Origin: Chryseobacterium hagamense
Lineage (GTDB): Bacteria > Bacteroidota > Bacteroidia > Flavobacteriales > Weeksellaceae
Direction: 5' to 3'
Assembly: GCF_007991455.1 (NCBI RefSeq)
Contig: NZ_BJYJ01000009.1
Coordinates: 1-64,000, forward strand
DNA length: 64,000 nucleotides
Part shown: positions 34,779-44,787 of the stretch, one piece after another
Layout: every line of letters begins with the position of its first letter
Numbering within the stretch: position 1 is the stretch's first letter
The notes under the pieces: model-generated
What the model was told of the DNA's origin: nothing
The model's database searches: none
The model's input: only the letters and a program-made list of their open reading frames with translations
Program-made: the position numbers and the translations under genes

Positions 34779-35135
34779 ATGGATTTATTAAAGTACGTAC
34801 AAGACAAGTACATTACAAAAAAAGAATTCCCTGAATTCAAAGCCGGTGATACCATCACGGTGTATTACGAGATTAAAGAAGGACAAAAAACAAGAACCCA
34901 GTTCTTCAAAGGAACGGTTATCCAATTAAGAGGTACCGGTTCTACAAAAACTTTCACCATCAGAAAGATGTCCGGTGATGTGGGTGTAGAAAGAGTATTC
35001 CCTATCAATATGCCTGCCCTTCAGAAAATCGAAGTTGACAGAAGAGGTAGAGTTAGAAGATCAAGAATCTACTACTTCAGAGACCTTAGAGGTAAAAAAG
35101 CAAGAATTAAAGACGCTGCTTACAAGAAGAAATAA
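34779..35135 (+). CDS. rplS: 50S ribosomal protein L19
   Basis: 118 residues, the normal length. The family signature is plain: FPEFKAGDTITVYYEIKEG, TQFFKGTVIQLRGTGSTKTFTIRKMS, GVGVERVFP-like DVGVERVFPINMP and RRGRVRRSRIYYFRDLRGKKARIKD. It sits at the 30S-50S interface. Here it is a single-gene unit with its own promoter, leader and terminator, not in an rpsP-rimM-trmD-rplS operon. Confidence 0.98.
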   Translation: MDLLKYVQDKYITKKEFPEFKAGDTITVYYEIKEGQKTRTQFFKGTVIQLRGTGSTKTFTIRKMSGDVGVERVFPINMPALQKIEVDRRGRVRRSRIYYFRDLRGKKARIKDAAYKKK

Positions 35136-35155
35136 TTCAGACAACAATACATACG

Positions 35156-35188
35156 AAAAGAGACCGTTTATTTTAAGCGGTCTCTTTT
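35156..35188. terminator. Terminator of rplS
   Basis: AAAAGAGACCG (35156-35166) pairs with CGGTCTCTTTT (35178-35188), with a T-run after. Confidence 0.85.
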
Positions 35189-35264
35189 TATTTGGTAAAT
35201 GGTGAATTTTTTTTCGTAAGTGAATGGTGAATTTTTTCTTTTTAGCTAAATAGGAATCTTGAAT

Positions 35265-36257
35265 TTATTTTATAAAATTGTATAAGGCACTCCAAAACTG
35301 ATCATATACTTCAATATGCGGAAGGTGCCCTACATTTTCAAGCTCTACTAATTTTGAACCGGCAATCTGCTGTTGGGCCTTCTTCCCCAATTCCTGGTAC
35401 TGCCCCATTTTCGGCTGCAGATTTTTGGGCGTCCGGTCTTTTCCTATTGCTGTCCGGTCCCTGGTTCCAATAATCAGTAGAGTCGGGACTTTAATGTTTT
35501 GAAATTCATAGCAGACCGGCTGGTTGTAAATCATATCGGAAGTTAAAGCGGCATCCCAGGCCACTTTCGGATAATCGGGATGTAAGGTCCAGCCGGCAAT
35601 CAGGTCGAGCCACGGCTGGTATTCCGCCTTCCATTTGTTATCATAATAGAATTTCAATTGGTAATTCTTGTATGATTCTGCCGTATTTTTAAGTTCCGAC
35701 TGATAAGCCTGGTCAATGGTCTGATAGGATGCAAAAGTTTTGTAATCTTCCAGTCCGATCGGGTTTTCCAATATTAATTTTTCTACTCTTTCAGGATACA
35801 GCAAAGTAAACCGGGTGGCTACCATCCCACCCATTGAATGACCGAGAACAATAGTTTTGTCAATTTTAAGTTCATCCAGAATAGCTTTGGTATTATTTGC
35901 CAGCTGTGAAAACGAAAACTGATAGCTCTGAGGTTTTGACGATTTGCCGAAACCGATCTGATCCGGAATAATGACTCTGAATCCTTTAGACGAAAGATCT
36001 TTTGCCGTTCTTTCCCAATAAGCGCCGTTGAAGTTTTTACCATGAAGCAGCATGACGGTTTTTCCGTTTGCCGTTTTAGGCTTTACATCCATATAAGCCA
36101 TTTTAAGATCATTATTCTGGGATTTCAGATTTAAAAATCGGACTTCGAAGGGATACGGGTAATTCGTCAGTTCCGCATCCAAAGGTCTGATTTGGGAAAA
36201 CATCAGGCCAGACACCAAAAAGAGTATTATGAGGACTGTATTTTTATAATATGTCAT
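35265..36257 (-). CDS. Exported alpha/beta hydrolase
   Basis: 330 residues with an N-terminal signal peptide (ending near GLMFSQ). The alpha/beta hydrolase fold shows oxyanion LLHGKNFNGAYW, nucleophile VLGHSMGGMVA (Ser about residue 141), acid in LIIGTRDRTA and His in NVGHLPHIEVYDQF. This set is typical of esterase or C-C hydrolase-like enzymes; the substrate is unknown. The gene stands alone. Confidence 0.88.
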   Translation of the reverse strand: MTYYKNTVLIILFLVSGLMFSQIRPLDAELTNYPYPFEVRFLNLKSQNNDLKMAYMDVKPKTANGKTVMLLHGKNFNGAYWERTAKDLSSKGFRVIIPDQIGFGKSSKPQSYQFSFSQLANNTKAILDELKIDKTIVLGHSMGGMVATRFTLLYPERVEKLILENPIGLEDYKTFASYQTIDQAYQSELKNTAESYKNYQLKFYYDNKWKAEYQPWLDLIAGWTLHPDYPKVAWDAALTSDMIYNQPVCYEFQNIKVPTLLIIGTRDRTAIGKDRTPKNLQPKMGQYQELGKKAQQQIAGSKLVELENVGHLPHIEVYDQFWSALYNFIK

Positions 36258-36286
36258 AGATTTATTTTGAGATATTTAAATTAAAA

Positions 36287-36308
36287 AACCGTTCCAAAAG
36301 AAACGGTT
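36287..36308 (-). terminator. Terminator after the EamA gene
   Basis: AACCGTT (36287-36293) pairs with AACGGTT (36302-36308). On the minus strand a T-run follows, so it ends the EamA transcript. Confidence 0.7.
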
Positions 36309-36329
36309 CATCAATATTGATTTGTCATT

Positions 36330-37307
36330 TTATGACATTTCGTTTATCCTGATTTCTTTTTTAGGAAGATTCATAAGAATAATGGCAAAGAGGATCAGAA
36401 CGATTCCGACCCACTGAATAAAGATAACTTTTTCACCCAATAATACAAAAGCCATGGTTACCGAAACGGGAAGTTCGAGGGAAGAAACAATACTTCCCAA
36501 CCCAAGGCCCGCATTCGGAAACCCGATGTTGAACAGTATAGGCGGAATGATTGTTCCGAATAAAGACAGAATAAGTCCGTACGTCCAAAAAATGGAATAA
36601 TTGAAGGCGTGGATATGTTCTGTATTTCCGGTAAAGTTAAGATAAAATGATTTTAATCCTTCAAAATGCAATGGGCCGATCTGGGCAAAAAACAGAAATC
36701 CGAAAATAATAACAGACCCGCCGGAAAGCATGATGATGCTTTTTCTGAAAACCGGAAGACGGGTTGCCAGCGTATTGGAGGTAAACATGGTAAGTGTATA
36801 GGAAGCCGCTGCCATCAACCCACAGAAAATCCCTTTCCAGTCTAGATCCAGGCTCTCATTGACTAAATTGGTGGCGAGAACCGTTCCTGCCAACACAATG
36901 ATTACCGATACTATTTTTCTCGTGTTGGGCCATTTTTTTGTAAGGATACTCTCCACTACTACGCTGAACCAAACCGACTGCATCAGTAACACAATGGCAA
37001 TGGATACGTTAATATACTGAACGGCAATATAATAAAACAAGCTGGTGCAACCCAATGAAGTTCCTGCGAGCATCAGGTTTCTTACTTCCTTTGAAGTTGG
37101 CGATGGTAAAGCTTTTTTGGACGTTACAGTCTGAATAAAATTTAAAACCAAAAGTCCAATCAGTCCCAGTAAAAATTGTGAGGTGGTAACTTCCGATGTG
37201 GTAAAACCGTCCTGATAAGCCAACTTTACAAAAGTTGCGAGCATTCCGTAGATGCTTGCTCCGATTCCTACAAATAAAACTCCTTTCAATATATTCTTCT
37301 TCTGCAT
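36330..37307 (-). CDS. EamA-family (drug/metabolite superfamily) transporter
   Basis: 325 residues with ten transmembrane segments in two EamA repeats. The first begins LFVGIGASIYGMLATFVKLAY, and the second carries GLGLGSIVSSLELPVSVTMAFVLLGE, both typical of the superfamily. It likely exports a small metabolite or amino acid; the substrate is unknown. An exact -7 element lies 22 nt upstream, and hairpins bound it on both sides. Confidence 0.88.
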   Translation of the reverse strand: MQKKNILKGVLFVGIGASIYGMLATFVKLAYQDGFTTSEVTTSQFLLGLIGLLVLNFIQTVTSKKALPSPTSKEVRNLMLAGTSLGCTSLFYYIAVQYINVSIAIVLLMQSVWFSVVVESILTKKWPNTRKIVSVIIVLAGTVLATNLVNESLDLDWKGIFCGLMAAASYTLTMFTSNTLATRLPVFRKSIIMLSGGSVIIFGFLFFAQIGPLHFEGLKSFYLNFTGNTEHIHAFNYSIFWTYGLILSLFGTIIPPILFNIGFPNAGLGLGSIVSSLELPVSVTMAFVLLGEKVIFIQWVGIVLILFAIILMNLPKKEIRINEMS

Positions 37308-37329
37308 AATTCATTTTTTTAACAGCCTG

Positions 37330-37337
37330 CAAAGGTA
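37330..37337 (-). promoter_or_regulatory. Promoter -7 element of the EamA gene
   Basis: The minus strand reads TACCTTTG, an exact TAnnTTTG match 22 nt before the ATG at 37307. Confidence 0.6.
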
Positions 37338-37380
37338 CAATTTATTCTGAAAATGGGCAGATCAGGAGCATGAATAAAAA

Positions 37381-37413
37381 ATATCCTGTGTGAGCTTGGC
37401 TCGCACAGGATAT
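37381..37413. terminator. Strong terminator after the M36 protease gene
   Basis: ATATCCTGTGTGAGC (37381-37395) pairs with GCTCGCACAGGATAT (37399-37413), 15 bp with one G-T pair and a 3-nt loop, with A- and T-runs at the ends. Confidence 0.85.
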
Positions 37414-37435
37414 TTAAATTAATCTGTATGTTAAA

Positions 37436-40027
37436 TTATTTTCTTACGATAACTTTTGAAGCCGCATCAATACCGATTCCTTTTACTTTCACCATATAGG
37501 TTCCGTTGATCAGTTTGTCCGTAGAGATTGCTTTTTTAGCATCCGGAGAAATTTTATCTTCAGAAGATACCAGTTTTCCTGACATATCATAAATTTCAAC
37601 GCTTACCTTTCCTAAGGTATTGCCTGGGAAATTGATGAAGAATTCATTCTTCGCCGGATTCGGATAAATCGAGATGTTGTTTTTAACCACTTTCACTTCA
37701 TCCGTAGCAAGCGCACAGCCTGCCGGTACCGAGAAATCCTGAACCTGGTCATTGATATTTGTTTTGGAACCCGCACTTGCATTAACTCCTAAACCTCTCT
37801 TGGCAAAAGTTCTCCAGATCATACACCGGTCAGCCCCTTGGGTGGTGGCCATATCAGCAGCTAATATCGCATCTCTACCTTCTACGAAGGTAGGATAACA
37901 AGGCTGTAACTTCAAAGCATCCGTTACCAGCTGAAGTACTCTTGAGCTTCCATTGGTGGTATTAGCCGTTACATCAGAAGAGTATCCGTACTTAGCAACA
38001 TACTGCCAGTGAAGATCCCAAAGCATGGTTGCCCATACAAATCCGATGGAGTGAACATCCGGAACAAGTTGTCCGCTGGAATTCGTATATTCCATACCGT
38101 TGGTATCTGTATAAGTATAGTCATTAATGGTAAAGTCCGGAGAATATTTAGCAGGTCTGATTCCTCCGCCGCTGGTAGCCTGTCCTACCGCATAAGTACC
38201 GATCCCCCTTGGAACAGAAGCGTTGTCTCCCGGTTTATTTGTCAGCATCAATGCGAAGAAGTCCGACCATCCTTCTCCCATCTGTTCTTTGTCCGATGAA
38301 GAACTCAGACATCCTACATTGGTCCCCGTAAGACGGGTGGAAATACCATGTCCATATTCATGGGTTACGATTCCGTTATCAAAGCTTCCATCAGGCGTTA
38401 CACTGGCAGCCGGGTCATTTTTTAATGTGACATTGACAGTTGTGTTAGCCGCAAGCTGGCTTTTGATATAAGCCCCTTCAGTATCCGTAATAAATACCGA
38501 TGGAATAGTAATGGTTGTATCGGTTCCTGACATTCCACCAACAGCACCCGCAATATTGTTATAAATAATAACAGCAGTTGCTCCGGCATCCTGGGCATTT
38601 TTCACTTTTACGGTAAATGCACAGGTTCCTCTTTCGATCAACCCGATTTTACCAGCCAGTGATCCTGCCGGAATAGCTGTACAGCCATCTAACACGGATG
38701 ACAACTGAACATTACCTGTAACTCCGGTAGCATCCAAAGGATTACCGAACTGAGCAGTTCCCGCAACTGGCTGCCGCGGTACAGCGGAACTCGGTGCATT
38801 ATAGAAAAATAGTCTATTAATTGTACTCCACATGTACATCTGCATTCTCGGTTTTGAACCATCTGCCGGTGTCGAAAAGTTTGCGTTATCGGTACCACCA
38901 CCATCCTGAGCCTCCGCCTGTACATAATCGTTACCAGCACCACCTAGACCAAAATTGGTATTCTGGAAATTTTTTGCTGCCGGTGTAAAGCCGAAGGTAT
39001 AAAAAATATCGTGGACTTTATTGTTTATATAAAATAAATTGGTAATGGATGCATCTAAATTATTAAACTGGTCTGCATTGATACTAAAAGGATAATTAAA
39101 ATTCCTAGTTACTCCTGCTTCAGGAGAATATCCGGCAATATTTGCAGCAGCTGTATCTTCATAAGCATATACATTATTTCCTCTGGTCGTAGTATATCTT
39201 GTAGTACCGTCATAATGCCATCCCTCCGGAGATGCTGCAAGAATCCATGGATTGTTTACGATAGATCTGGAGGCGAAAGTCGGCGCTTCAACCGGTAAAG
39301 GAAAAACGTTATAAGAAGCATTATCAGGGGCAAGGAAGAAAGCGGCAGTCGACGAGACTTTATTAATCGGCCCTATGAATTCGTTCTGTGCCTGAGAATG
39401 ATCATGGCCATAGGCATCAGTGTGGAAATTACAGGATAAATTTAAATCCTGCTTACGCAAAATTTCACCGTTGGAAGCATCTACCAAAATATTCCAGTAA
39501 CTTGGAGAAGAAGGTTCAGGAACCGAAAATTCATACGCGAGTTTCAGGTTTTCAGCATCTTCTACATAAACCAATCTTTGTTTAGCAAATTTTCCGTCTG
39601 CAGGATCAGCATCACTGAAACTGAGAATAGGATAATTTTCTATTTGGGGCTTCTGCAGATTCTGAGCAATTTTCTTCAGAGCAGCCGTTCTGGCTATCGA
39701 TATCGCTGAAGATGCAGCCGTTTTATAATCTTTTAAAAAAGTATCGGTATAATAAATAATTTTATTATCTCTTACCAGCATGGTCCCTCCTGCATTGTAC
39801 ACAGGAAGCCCGTTAAAGGTCTGTTGAAATTTTACAACATTTCCATTTAATGACTTTGATTCATCTACATTATCAATGATAAAGTTAGCAAGATCAGATT
39901 TCTTATATTCTTTAATCTTGTTTTGAGAAATATAATCTTTAATTAATCTCTCGTTATCTTGTCCGAAAAGAACGGAAGGAAAGATTGCAGATACTGCAAA
40001 TAACAGGGGTAAAGCTACTTTTTTCAT
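37436..40027 (-). CDS. Secreted M36 (fungalysin-like) metalloprotease with PA insert and T9SS domain
   Basis: 863 residues from MKKVALPLLFAVSAIFPSV, a signal peptide. An FTP propeptide (KFQQTFNGLPVYNAGGTMLV) precedes the M36 catalytic domain. A protease-associated (PA) domain is inserted (LIERGTCAFTVKVKNAQDAGA). The zinc site is THEYGHGISTRLTG (about residue 552), with the Glu ligand in QMGEGWSDFFA. The C-terminus (ISIYPNPAKNEFFIN, ending KVIVRK) is a type A T9SS sorting domain. It should act as an extracellular protease. The upstream Met at 40102 would precede the signal peptide and is disfavoured. Confidence 0.93.
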   Translation of the reverse strand: MKKVALPLLFAVSAIFPSVLFGQDNERLIKDYISQNKIKEYKKSDLANFIIDNVDESKSLNGNVVKFQQTFNGLPVYNAGGTMLVRDNKIIYYTDTFLKDYKTAASSAISIARTAALKKIAQNLQKPQIENYPILSFSDADPADGKFAKQRLVYVEDAENLKLAYEFSVPEPSSPSYWNILVDASNGEILRKQDLNLSCNFHTDAYGHDHSQAQNEFIGPINKVSSTAAFFLAPDNASYNVFPLPVEAPTFASRSIVNNPWILAASPEGWHYDGTTRYTTTRGNNVYAYEDTAAANIAGYSPEAGVTRNFNYPFSINADQFNNLDASITNLFYINNKVHDIFYTFGFTPAAKNFQNTNFGLGGAGNDYVQAEAQDGGGTDNANFSTPADGSKPRMQMYMWSTINRLFFYNAPSSAVPRQPVAGTAQFGNPLDATGVTGNVQLSSVLDGCTAIPAGSLAGKIGLIERGTCAFTVKVKNAQDAGATAVIIYNNIAGAVGGMSGTDTTITIPSVFITDTEGAYIKSQLAANTTVNVTLKNDPAASVTPDGSFDNGIVTHEYGHGISTRLTGTNVGCLSSSSDKEQMGEGWSDFFALMLTNKPGDNASVPRGIGTYAVGQATSGGGIRPAKYSPDFTINDYTYTDTNGMEYTNSSGQLVPDVHSIGFVWATMLWDLHWQYVAKYGYSSDVTANTTNGSSRVLQLVTDALKLQPCYPTFVEGRDAILAADMATTQGADRCMIWRTFAKRGLGVNASAGSKTNINDQVQDFSVPAGCALATDEVKVVKNNISIYPNPAKNEFFINFPGNTLGKVSVEIYDMSGKLVSSEDKISPDAKKAISTDKLINGTYMVKVKGIGIDAASKVIVRK

Positions 40028-40195
40028 ATACACTAATAAAGGCGCTAATCTACAAATAATTAACAACAAAATAACAATAAATTTAAAATTATTTAAAGAC
40101 AAATCTATTTTATCCGATACCTGTTTAATTATCTTAAAATGATGATTTAATTTTACTGAATATAGAATTAAAATTTAATGAAGATTACCATAAAA

Positions 40196-40217
40196 AAGCC
40201 GCTCAAAAGAGCGGCTT
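40196..40217 (-). terminator. Terminator of rpsA
   Basis: AAGCCGCTC (40196-40204) pairs with GAGCGGCTT (40209-40217), and on the minus strand TTTTTT follows. It ends rpsA. Confidence 0.85.
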
Positions 40218-40241
40218 ATATAAGTGAAATGAAGTCAGGAA

Positions 40242-42047
40242 TTATTTGCCTTCTTCCATTTTTCTTTTCAATTCTGCCAATGCATCGATATCTCCAAGAG
40301 TTGATCTTTCTTCATTGTTTGAAGAAGACGACATATTGTTATTGTTAGATCTGTTGTTAGAAGATTCTCTCATGTTTTTCTTCTCTTCATCTCTGAAGAT
40401 TCCTGTGTGAGAAACGACTACTCTTTTGAATTCTTTGTTGAACTCAATTACTTTGAAGTCAGCTTCTTCACCTTTTTTGATTTTAGATCCGTCTTCTTTC
40501 TCTAATAATCTTGAAGGGCAGAATGCTTCAACCTCAGCATCTTCAAACTGTACGGAAGCACCTTTATCGTGTACTTCTACCGCTTTACCGGCGTGGATGG
40601 TTCCTTCAGCATACTTCGTTTCGAATGCATCCCAAGGGTTGTCAGTCAGTTGTTTGTGACCTAAAGATAATCTTCTAGCCTGGATGTCCAGTTCAAGAAC
40701 GATAACATCTAATTTATCACCAACTGCACAGAACTCAGACGGGTGCTTGATTTTCTTGGTCCAAGAAAGATCAGAGATGTAGATTAATCCGTCGATTCCT
40801 TCTTCCAATTCTACGAATACACCGAAGTTAGTGAAGTTTCTTACCGTTCCTACATGCTTGGATCCTACCGGATACTTCGCTTCGATATTTTCCCATGGAT
40901 CTTTGCTCAATTGCTTGATACCCAAAGAAATTTTACGGTCTTCTCTGTCTAAGGTAAGTACTTCAGCTTCCACTTCATCACCTACTTTTACGAAGTCACC
41001 TGCAGATCTCAGGTGTGTAGACCAGGACATTTCAGAAACGTGGATCAGACCTTCAACACCCGGAGCAATTTCTACGAATGCACCATAGTCAGCAAGAACC
41101 ACTACTTTTCCTTTTACTCTGTCGCCCACTTTCATGTCAGCAGAAAGAGCATCCCAAGGATGAGCCTCTAATTGCTTCATACCCAACTGGATTCTTGTTT
41201 TCTCATCATCAAAATCAAGGATAACCACTTTTACAGTCTGTCCGTCCTCAAGGATCTCAGACGGGTGGTTCACTCTAGACCAGGAAAGGTCTGTAATGTG
41301 GATCAATCCGTCAACACCTCCTAAGTCGATGAATACCCCGTAAGAAGTAATATTCTTAACGGTTCCTTCAAGAACCTGTCCTTTTTCAAGCTGCGCGATG
41401 ATTTCTTTTTTCTGACCTTCGATATCTGCTTCGATCAATGCTTTGTGAGATACCACTACGTTTTTGAACTCCGGGTTGATTTTCACAACTTTGAACTCCA
41501 TAGTTTTTCCTACGAACTGATCGTAATCTTTGATTGGCTTAACGTCGATCTGAGAACCTGGTAAGAATGCTTCGATTCCGTGTACGTCCACGATCATCCC
41601 TCCTTTGGTTCTTGATTTTACAAAACCGTTTACGATTTCACCTGTTTCGTGAAGCTCGTTTACTTTATCCCAAGCTTTAAGCGTTCTTGCTTTTCTGTGA
41701 GATAACTGCAATTGTCCGGTTTTGTCTTCTCTCCGGTCTACCATTACTTCTACTTCGTCTCCTACTTTAAGACCCTGGTTGTAACGGAATTCGTTAAGAG
41801 AAATAACACCTTCGGATTTGAAGTTGATGTCTACGATCGCTTCCTTGTCGGTTAATCTTACCACTTTACCAACCAATACGTCGTTATCGTCAAGGTTGTT
41901 TAAAGATCCGTTGTAGATTTCTTCAAGATCGCTTTTTTCTTTTCTCGCATCTGCATCAAGACCAGATTCGAAAGAATCCCAGTCAAATTGTTCCGGTGCT
42001 ACGTTTTGGTTTAATAAAACCTCTGCTGAATTTGTCTCTTTTGACAT
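40242..42047 (-). CDS. rpsA: 30S ribosomal protein S1
   Basis: 601 residues with six S1-type OB domains; repeated GKVVxxxDxGAFVEI-like cores are visible (for example GTVKNITSYGVFIDLGGVDGLIHITDLSW and GKVVVLADYGAFVEIAPGVEGLIHVSEMSW segments). The C-terminal tail is Asn/Ser-rich (SSNNRSNNNNMSSSSNNEE), typical of flavobacterial S1. It binds mRNA on the 30S subunit. In Bacteroidota, with few Shine-Dalgarno sites, S1 may matter for start selection. It is monocistronic with a long leader. Confidence 0.97.
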   Translation of the reverse strand: MSKETNSAEVLLNQNVAPEQFDWDSFESGLDADARKEKSDLEEIYNGSLNNLDDNDVLVGKVVRLTDKEAIVDINFKSEGVISLNEFRYNQGLKVGDEVEVMVDRREDKTGQLQLSHRKARTLKAWDKVNELHETGEIVNGFVKSRTKGGMIVDVHGIEAFLPGSQIDVKPIKDYDQFVGKTMEFKVVKINPEFKNVVVSHKALIEADIEGQKKEIIAQLEKGQVLEGTVKNITSYGVFIDLGGVDGLIHITDLSWSRVNHPSEILEDGQTVKVVILDFDDEKTRIQLGMKQLEAHPWDALSADMKVGDRVKGKVVVLADYGAFVEIAPGVEGLIHVSEMSWSTHLRSAGDFVKVGDEVEAEVLTLDREDRKISLGIKQLSKDPWENIEAKYPVGSKHVGTVRNFTNFGVFVELEEGIDGLIYISDLSWTKKIKHPSEFCAVGDKLDVIVLELDIQARRLSLGHKQLTDNPWDAFETKYAEGTIHAGKAVEVHDKGASVQFEDAEVEAFCPSRLLEKEDGSKIKKGEEADFKVIEFNKEFKRVVVSHTGIFRDEEKKNMRESSNNRSNNNNMSSSSNNEERSTLGDIDALAELKRKMEEGK

Positions 42048-42082
42048 TTTCTGATAAAAATTTGTATTCCTTCTCTTTTAAC

Positions 42083-42148
42083 GGTTTGAATAAATGCGGG
42101 TTAAAAAATACGGAAGTAATTAATTGTAAGTTGTTTACTTTTCAAACC
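42083..42148 (-). promoter_or_regulatory. rpsA leader with long-range stem
   Basis: GGTTTGAA (42083-42090) is perfectly complementary to TTCAAACC (42141-42148), which would close a 50-nt loop in the 5' untranslated RNA. Together with the nearby CCCAC...GGGG pairing at about 42155-42167 this suggests a folded leader, possibly for S1 autoregulation. This is inferred from complementarity alone. Confidence 0.45.
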
Positions 42149-42169
42149 TGGCTACCCCAAAAGTGGGTG

Positions 42170-42177
42170 CAAAGATA
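42170..42177 (-). promoter_or_regulatory. Promoter -7 element of rpsA
   Basis: The minus strand reads TATCTTTG, an exact TAnnTTTG match. It predicts a leader of about 115 nt before the rpsA ATG at 42047. Confidence 0.65.
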
Positions 42178-42230
42178 ATGAATTTTAACGACAATACCTA
42201 AAATTATTAAACATCAGATCATTACAGAAA

Positions 42231-44783
42231 TCAGATAGCCAAAGTTTCATCCAAAATTCTTTTAAACTCATTTTCATTTCCATAATTATAAAAAGGAACG
42301 GCTTTAATTAAATAATGATCCGTGTGGATTTCTATCGCTTTATGTTCGCGTTCAATCTCCTTTAAGAAATTTTCTTTCCATTGATCATATCCTGTCAGAT
42401 ATACCCCTTTCGGCTCAATGAAAACCTGATAGGTCAATTGCTGATCTTCCCGCCGGCTGCAAAACAGGATAAAATCAGGTTCAAAAGCGCGGCCCTTCTT
42501 ATCGTAGATCTTAATTTCCCTTTCATTACGGATCAGATGAATATGATGCAGCTTCTGATTCAGGCTTTCGAACCTCCTGGCAAACAATTCAACAAATTTT
42601 TTCTCTTCCGTTGTTCCGTAATTTGCATTGTAGGCATACCAGGATTCATTTGAAAGCAGATCTTCCTGGCCTTCTGACCTGGGACTGCCCTTGCCGACTC
42701 TGATCTCCTTATCTCTAAAAACCTGACGGATGAGCTGCGGATAAAATCCCGATCCTTCAAATTCAGCGGTATTGCTTTTGATTTCCGTTTCTATATTATG
42801 TAATAAACCGGTAAGTGCACGGAGATAATCGGAATGGGAAATTTCCTGCAGACGAACTTCGGTTCCCAGAAATGTTACGGCCAAGGCTCCTAAATACTCT
42901 TTACTGATCATAAAATCCCTTATCGACATCAGGTTCGGAAAGTAACGGCATAGATTTGCAAAATAATAAAAAGGATTCCGGCTCAAAGCAGATCTTAAAA
43001 CATTTGCCGGAATATCTCTGATGCTGATATCTTTAAGTTTCATGTTGTGATCACATGAAACAGGATTTTCCTCATCAAGGAATACGCCTGAAACACTTCC
43101 TCCGCCTGATGACAGCCGGTACCGGAAATTGGTTTTGGTGATTCCCATATCGTCGATTGATTTTACATGGGCAAAGCTTTTGGGTATTTTCCTATTGGAA
43201 AATATAACGCCTTTCTGATACAGTTCAGATGATTTAAAGGTTGGTTTTAAAATTAATTTCTTTGTTTCAAGCTTAGCTTCGTCCTCGTAAATTCCGGATT
43301 CCACCAAAGCTCTTTTGAGCTCCGAGATATAACGGCTGTCTTCTTTGGTATGATAATAAAGTTCTTCAAGAACCTTTAGGTCATTTGAAACGTCATCATC
43401 ATATTTCCGGACGTATAATTCATCTCCCTCTTTTAATGCAAAAGGAAAATACCGTGCCCCTCGCCCGATAAGCTGGGCCTCGGATAAAGTGGTCTTTCCG
43501 GGTTTTCCGTCTCTCCCGTCGCGGTCTTCATATAATCTTACGATATCGAACAGATTAAGCACATCCCAGCCTTCATTCAGCTTCTGAACGGCAAATACTG
43601 CACGGACAGGATTTTTCTCATCTTCCAGGGTGTTCAGTAAAATCTGGTTCTTCTCTGCTTCTGCATCATGATTTGCACTTAGACAATTTTCTTCCCTGAA
43701 ATCAGACTGTATCCGGCAGGCGATGTCTTTTAGTGAAATATTTCGTTTATCGAAAAACTGAAAAGCCTTTTGAACCACCGGCACTGTAGATGTTTTTCTG
43801 ATATGCTCCACCATTGTTTCGGAAAAATCCCTGATCAGGATATGAAAATTTTCTTTATTGATCTCGGATTCCCTGATGGTTCTTTTCGCTTTAAAAAGAA
43901 TTACCGGTTTCAGATTGATCTGATGAAAAGCCGCGAGCTCCTGGCGGTACAAATTAAGAACCAATGCCTGGATCATCCGGTCCCTTTCATCATACATCGA
44001 ACGGACGAGGTGGATTTCTTTTGAAAACTTATCTCTCCGGAATTGGGCAAGATCATATTTGTAGATCACTTTATCTCTGTACTTATCTACAATCTGCCGG
44101 CTTTCATAATCCAGCGTGGCGGTAAACTCAAGAAGAACATTATTAAAATTCCGGTGGAGCACCTGAAGAACGGTTTCTTCCCAGCTTCCGAAAAGATGGC
44201 CTCTTTTTGTACCGCTGTTCAGGTGGTGGGCTTCATCGGCAATGAGTACCAGTTCTTTATTCTTAAAATCTTCAAAAGTAATGCTGTTTTCTTTGGTATT
44301 ATTCAGATCGGTATGAAGCTGCTGAATGGTGGTAAATTTTATATTGATATTTTCCCGGTCGGATTCGTCGAAGTTATCAACGGTCTTAATTAAAACTTCT
44401 TTACCGTCAATCACAATCTTTTCCCGGAACAGGTATTTTGAAGTCTGCGGGCTCAGGAAATTATCTTTTGTCTTCTGAATGATGTTATTGCTGTTGACAA
44501 AGAACAAAAAATTCCGGTAGCCTTTGGCGTAAAGGTGAAGCATCAGACCGGCCATGACCATGGTTTTACCGCTTCCGGTGGCCATGTTATACAGAAGATG
44601 CAGTGGTTTTTCCGGTTTTCCTTCAAAACTTTCCTGTTCCGTATATAAATACCTCCGGAATGCTTCTTCCTGGTACGGACGGATGCCGAATTTAAGATTA
44701 TCCGTAATTTCATTAGGTATGCTTACCTGAGATAAAGCTTTTTTCGCAAAAGGATTATTAAAAAGTTCGTGTAAAAATTCCAT
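42231..44783 (-). CDS. Type III restriction enzyme, Res subunit
   Basis: 850 residues. The superfamily 2 helicase part has YNMATGSGKTMVMAGLM (about residue 68), LVLIADEAHHLNSGTKRG (about 181), VLLEFTATLDYES and a motif VI-like AQLIGRGARYFPF. The C-terminal nuclease shows the PD-(D/E)xK pattern as FEPDFILFC followed by VFIEPKGVYL (about residues 768-788). Res with Mod cuts DNA carrying two head-to-head unmethylated sites after ATP-driven movement. It starts 4 nt after the mod stop, so the pair is one operon. All key motifs look intact. Confidence 0.92.
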   Translation of the reverse strand: MEFLHELFNNPFAKKALSQVSIPNEITDNLKFGIRPYQEEAFRRYLYTEQESFEGKPEKPLHLLYNMATGSGKTMVMAGLMLHLYAKGYRNFLFFVNSNNIIQKTKDNFLSPQTSKYLFREKIVIDGKEVLIKTVDNFDESDRENINIKFTTIQQLHTDLNNTKENSITFEDFKNKELVLIADEAHHLNSGTKRGHLFGSWEETVLQVLHRNFNNVLLEFTATLDYESRQIVDKYRDKVIYKYDLAQFRRDKFSKEIHLVRSMYDERDRMIQALVLNLYRQELAAFHQINLKPVILFKAKRTIRESEINKENFHILIRDFSETMVEHIRKTSTVPVVQKAFQFFDKRNISLKDIACRIQSDFREENCLSANHDAEAEKNQILLNTLEDEKNPVRAVFAVQKLNEGWDVLNLFDIVRLYEDRDGRDGKPGKTTLSEAQLIGRGARYFPFALKEGDELYVRKYDDDVSNDLKVLEELYYHTKEDSRYISELKRALVESGIYEDEAKLETKKLILKPTFKSSELYQKGVIFSNRKIPKSFAHVKSIDDMGITKTNFRYRLSSGGGSVSGVFLDEENPVSCDHNMKLKDISIRDIPANVLRSALSRNPFYYFANLCRYFPNLMSIRDFMISKEYLGALAVTFLGTEVRLQEISHSDYLRALTGLLHNIETEIKSNTAEFEGSGFYPQLIRQVFRDKEIRVGKGSPRSEGQEDLLSNESWYAYNANYGTTEEKKFVELFARRFESLNQKLHHIHLIRNEREIKIYDKKGRAFEPDFILFCSRREDQQLTYQVFIEPKGVYLTGYDQWKENFLKEIEREHKAIEIHTDHYLIKAVPFYNYGNENEFKRILDETLAI

Positions 44784-44787
44784 GGCT

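Noticed and set aside
40028..40102. N-terminal extension of the M36 protease from an upstream Met
   Set aside because: It would place 25 residues before a clear signal peptide.
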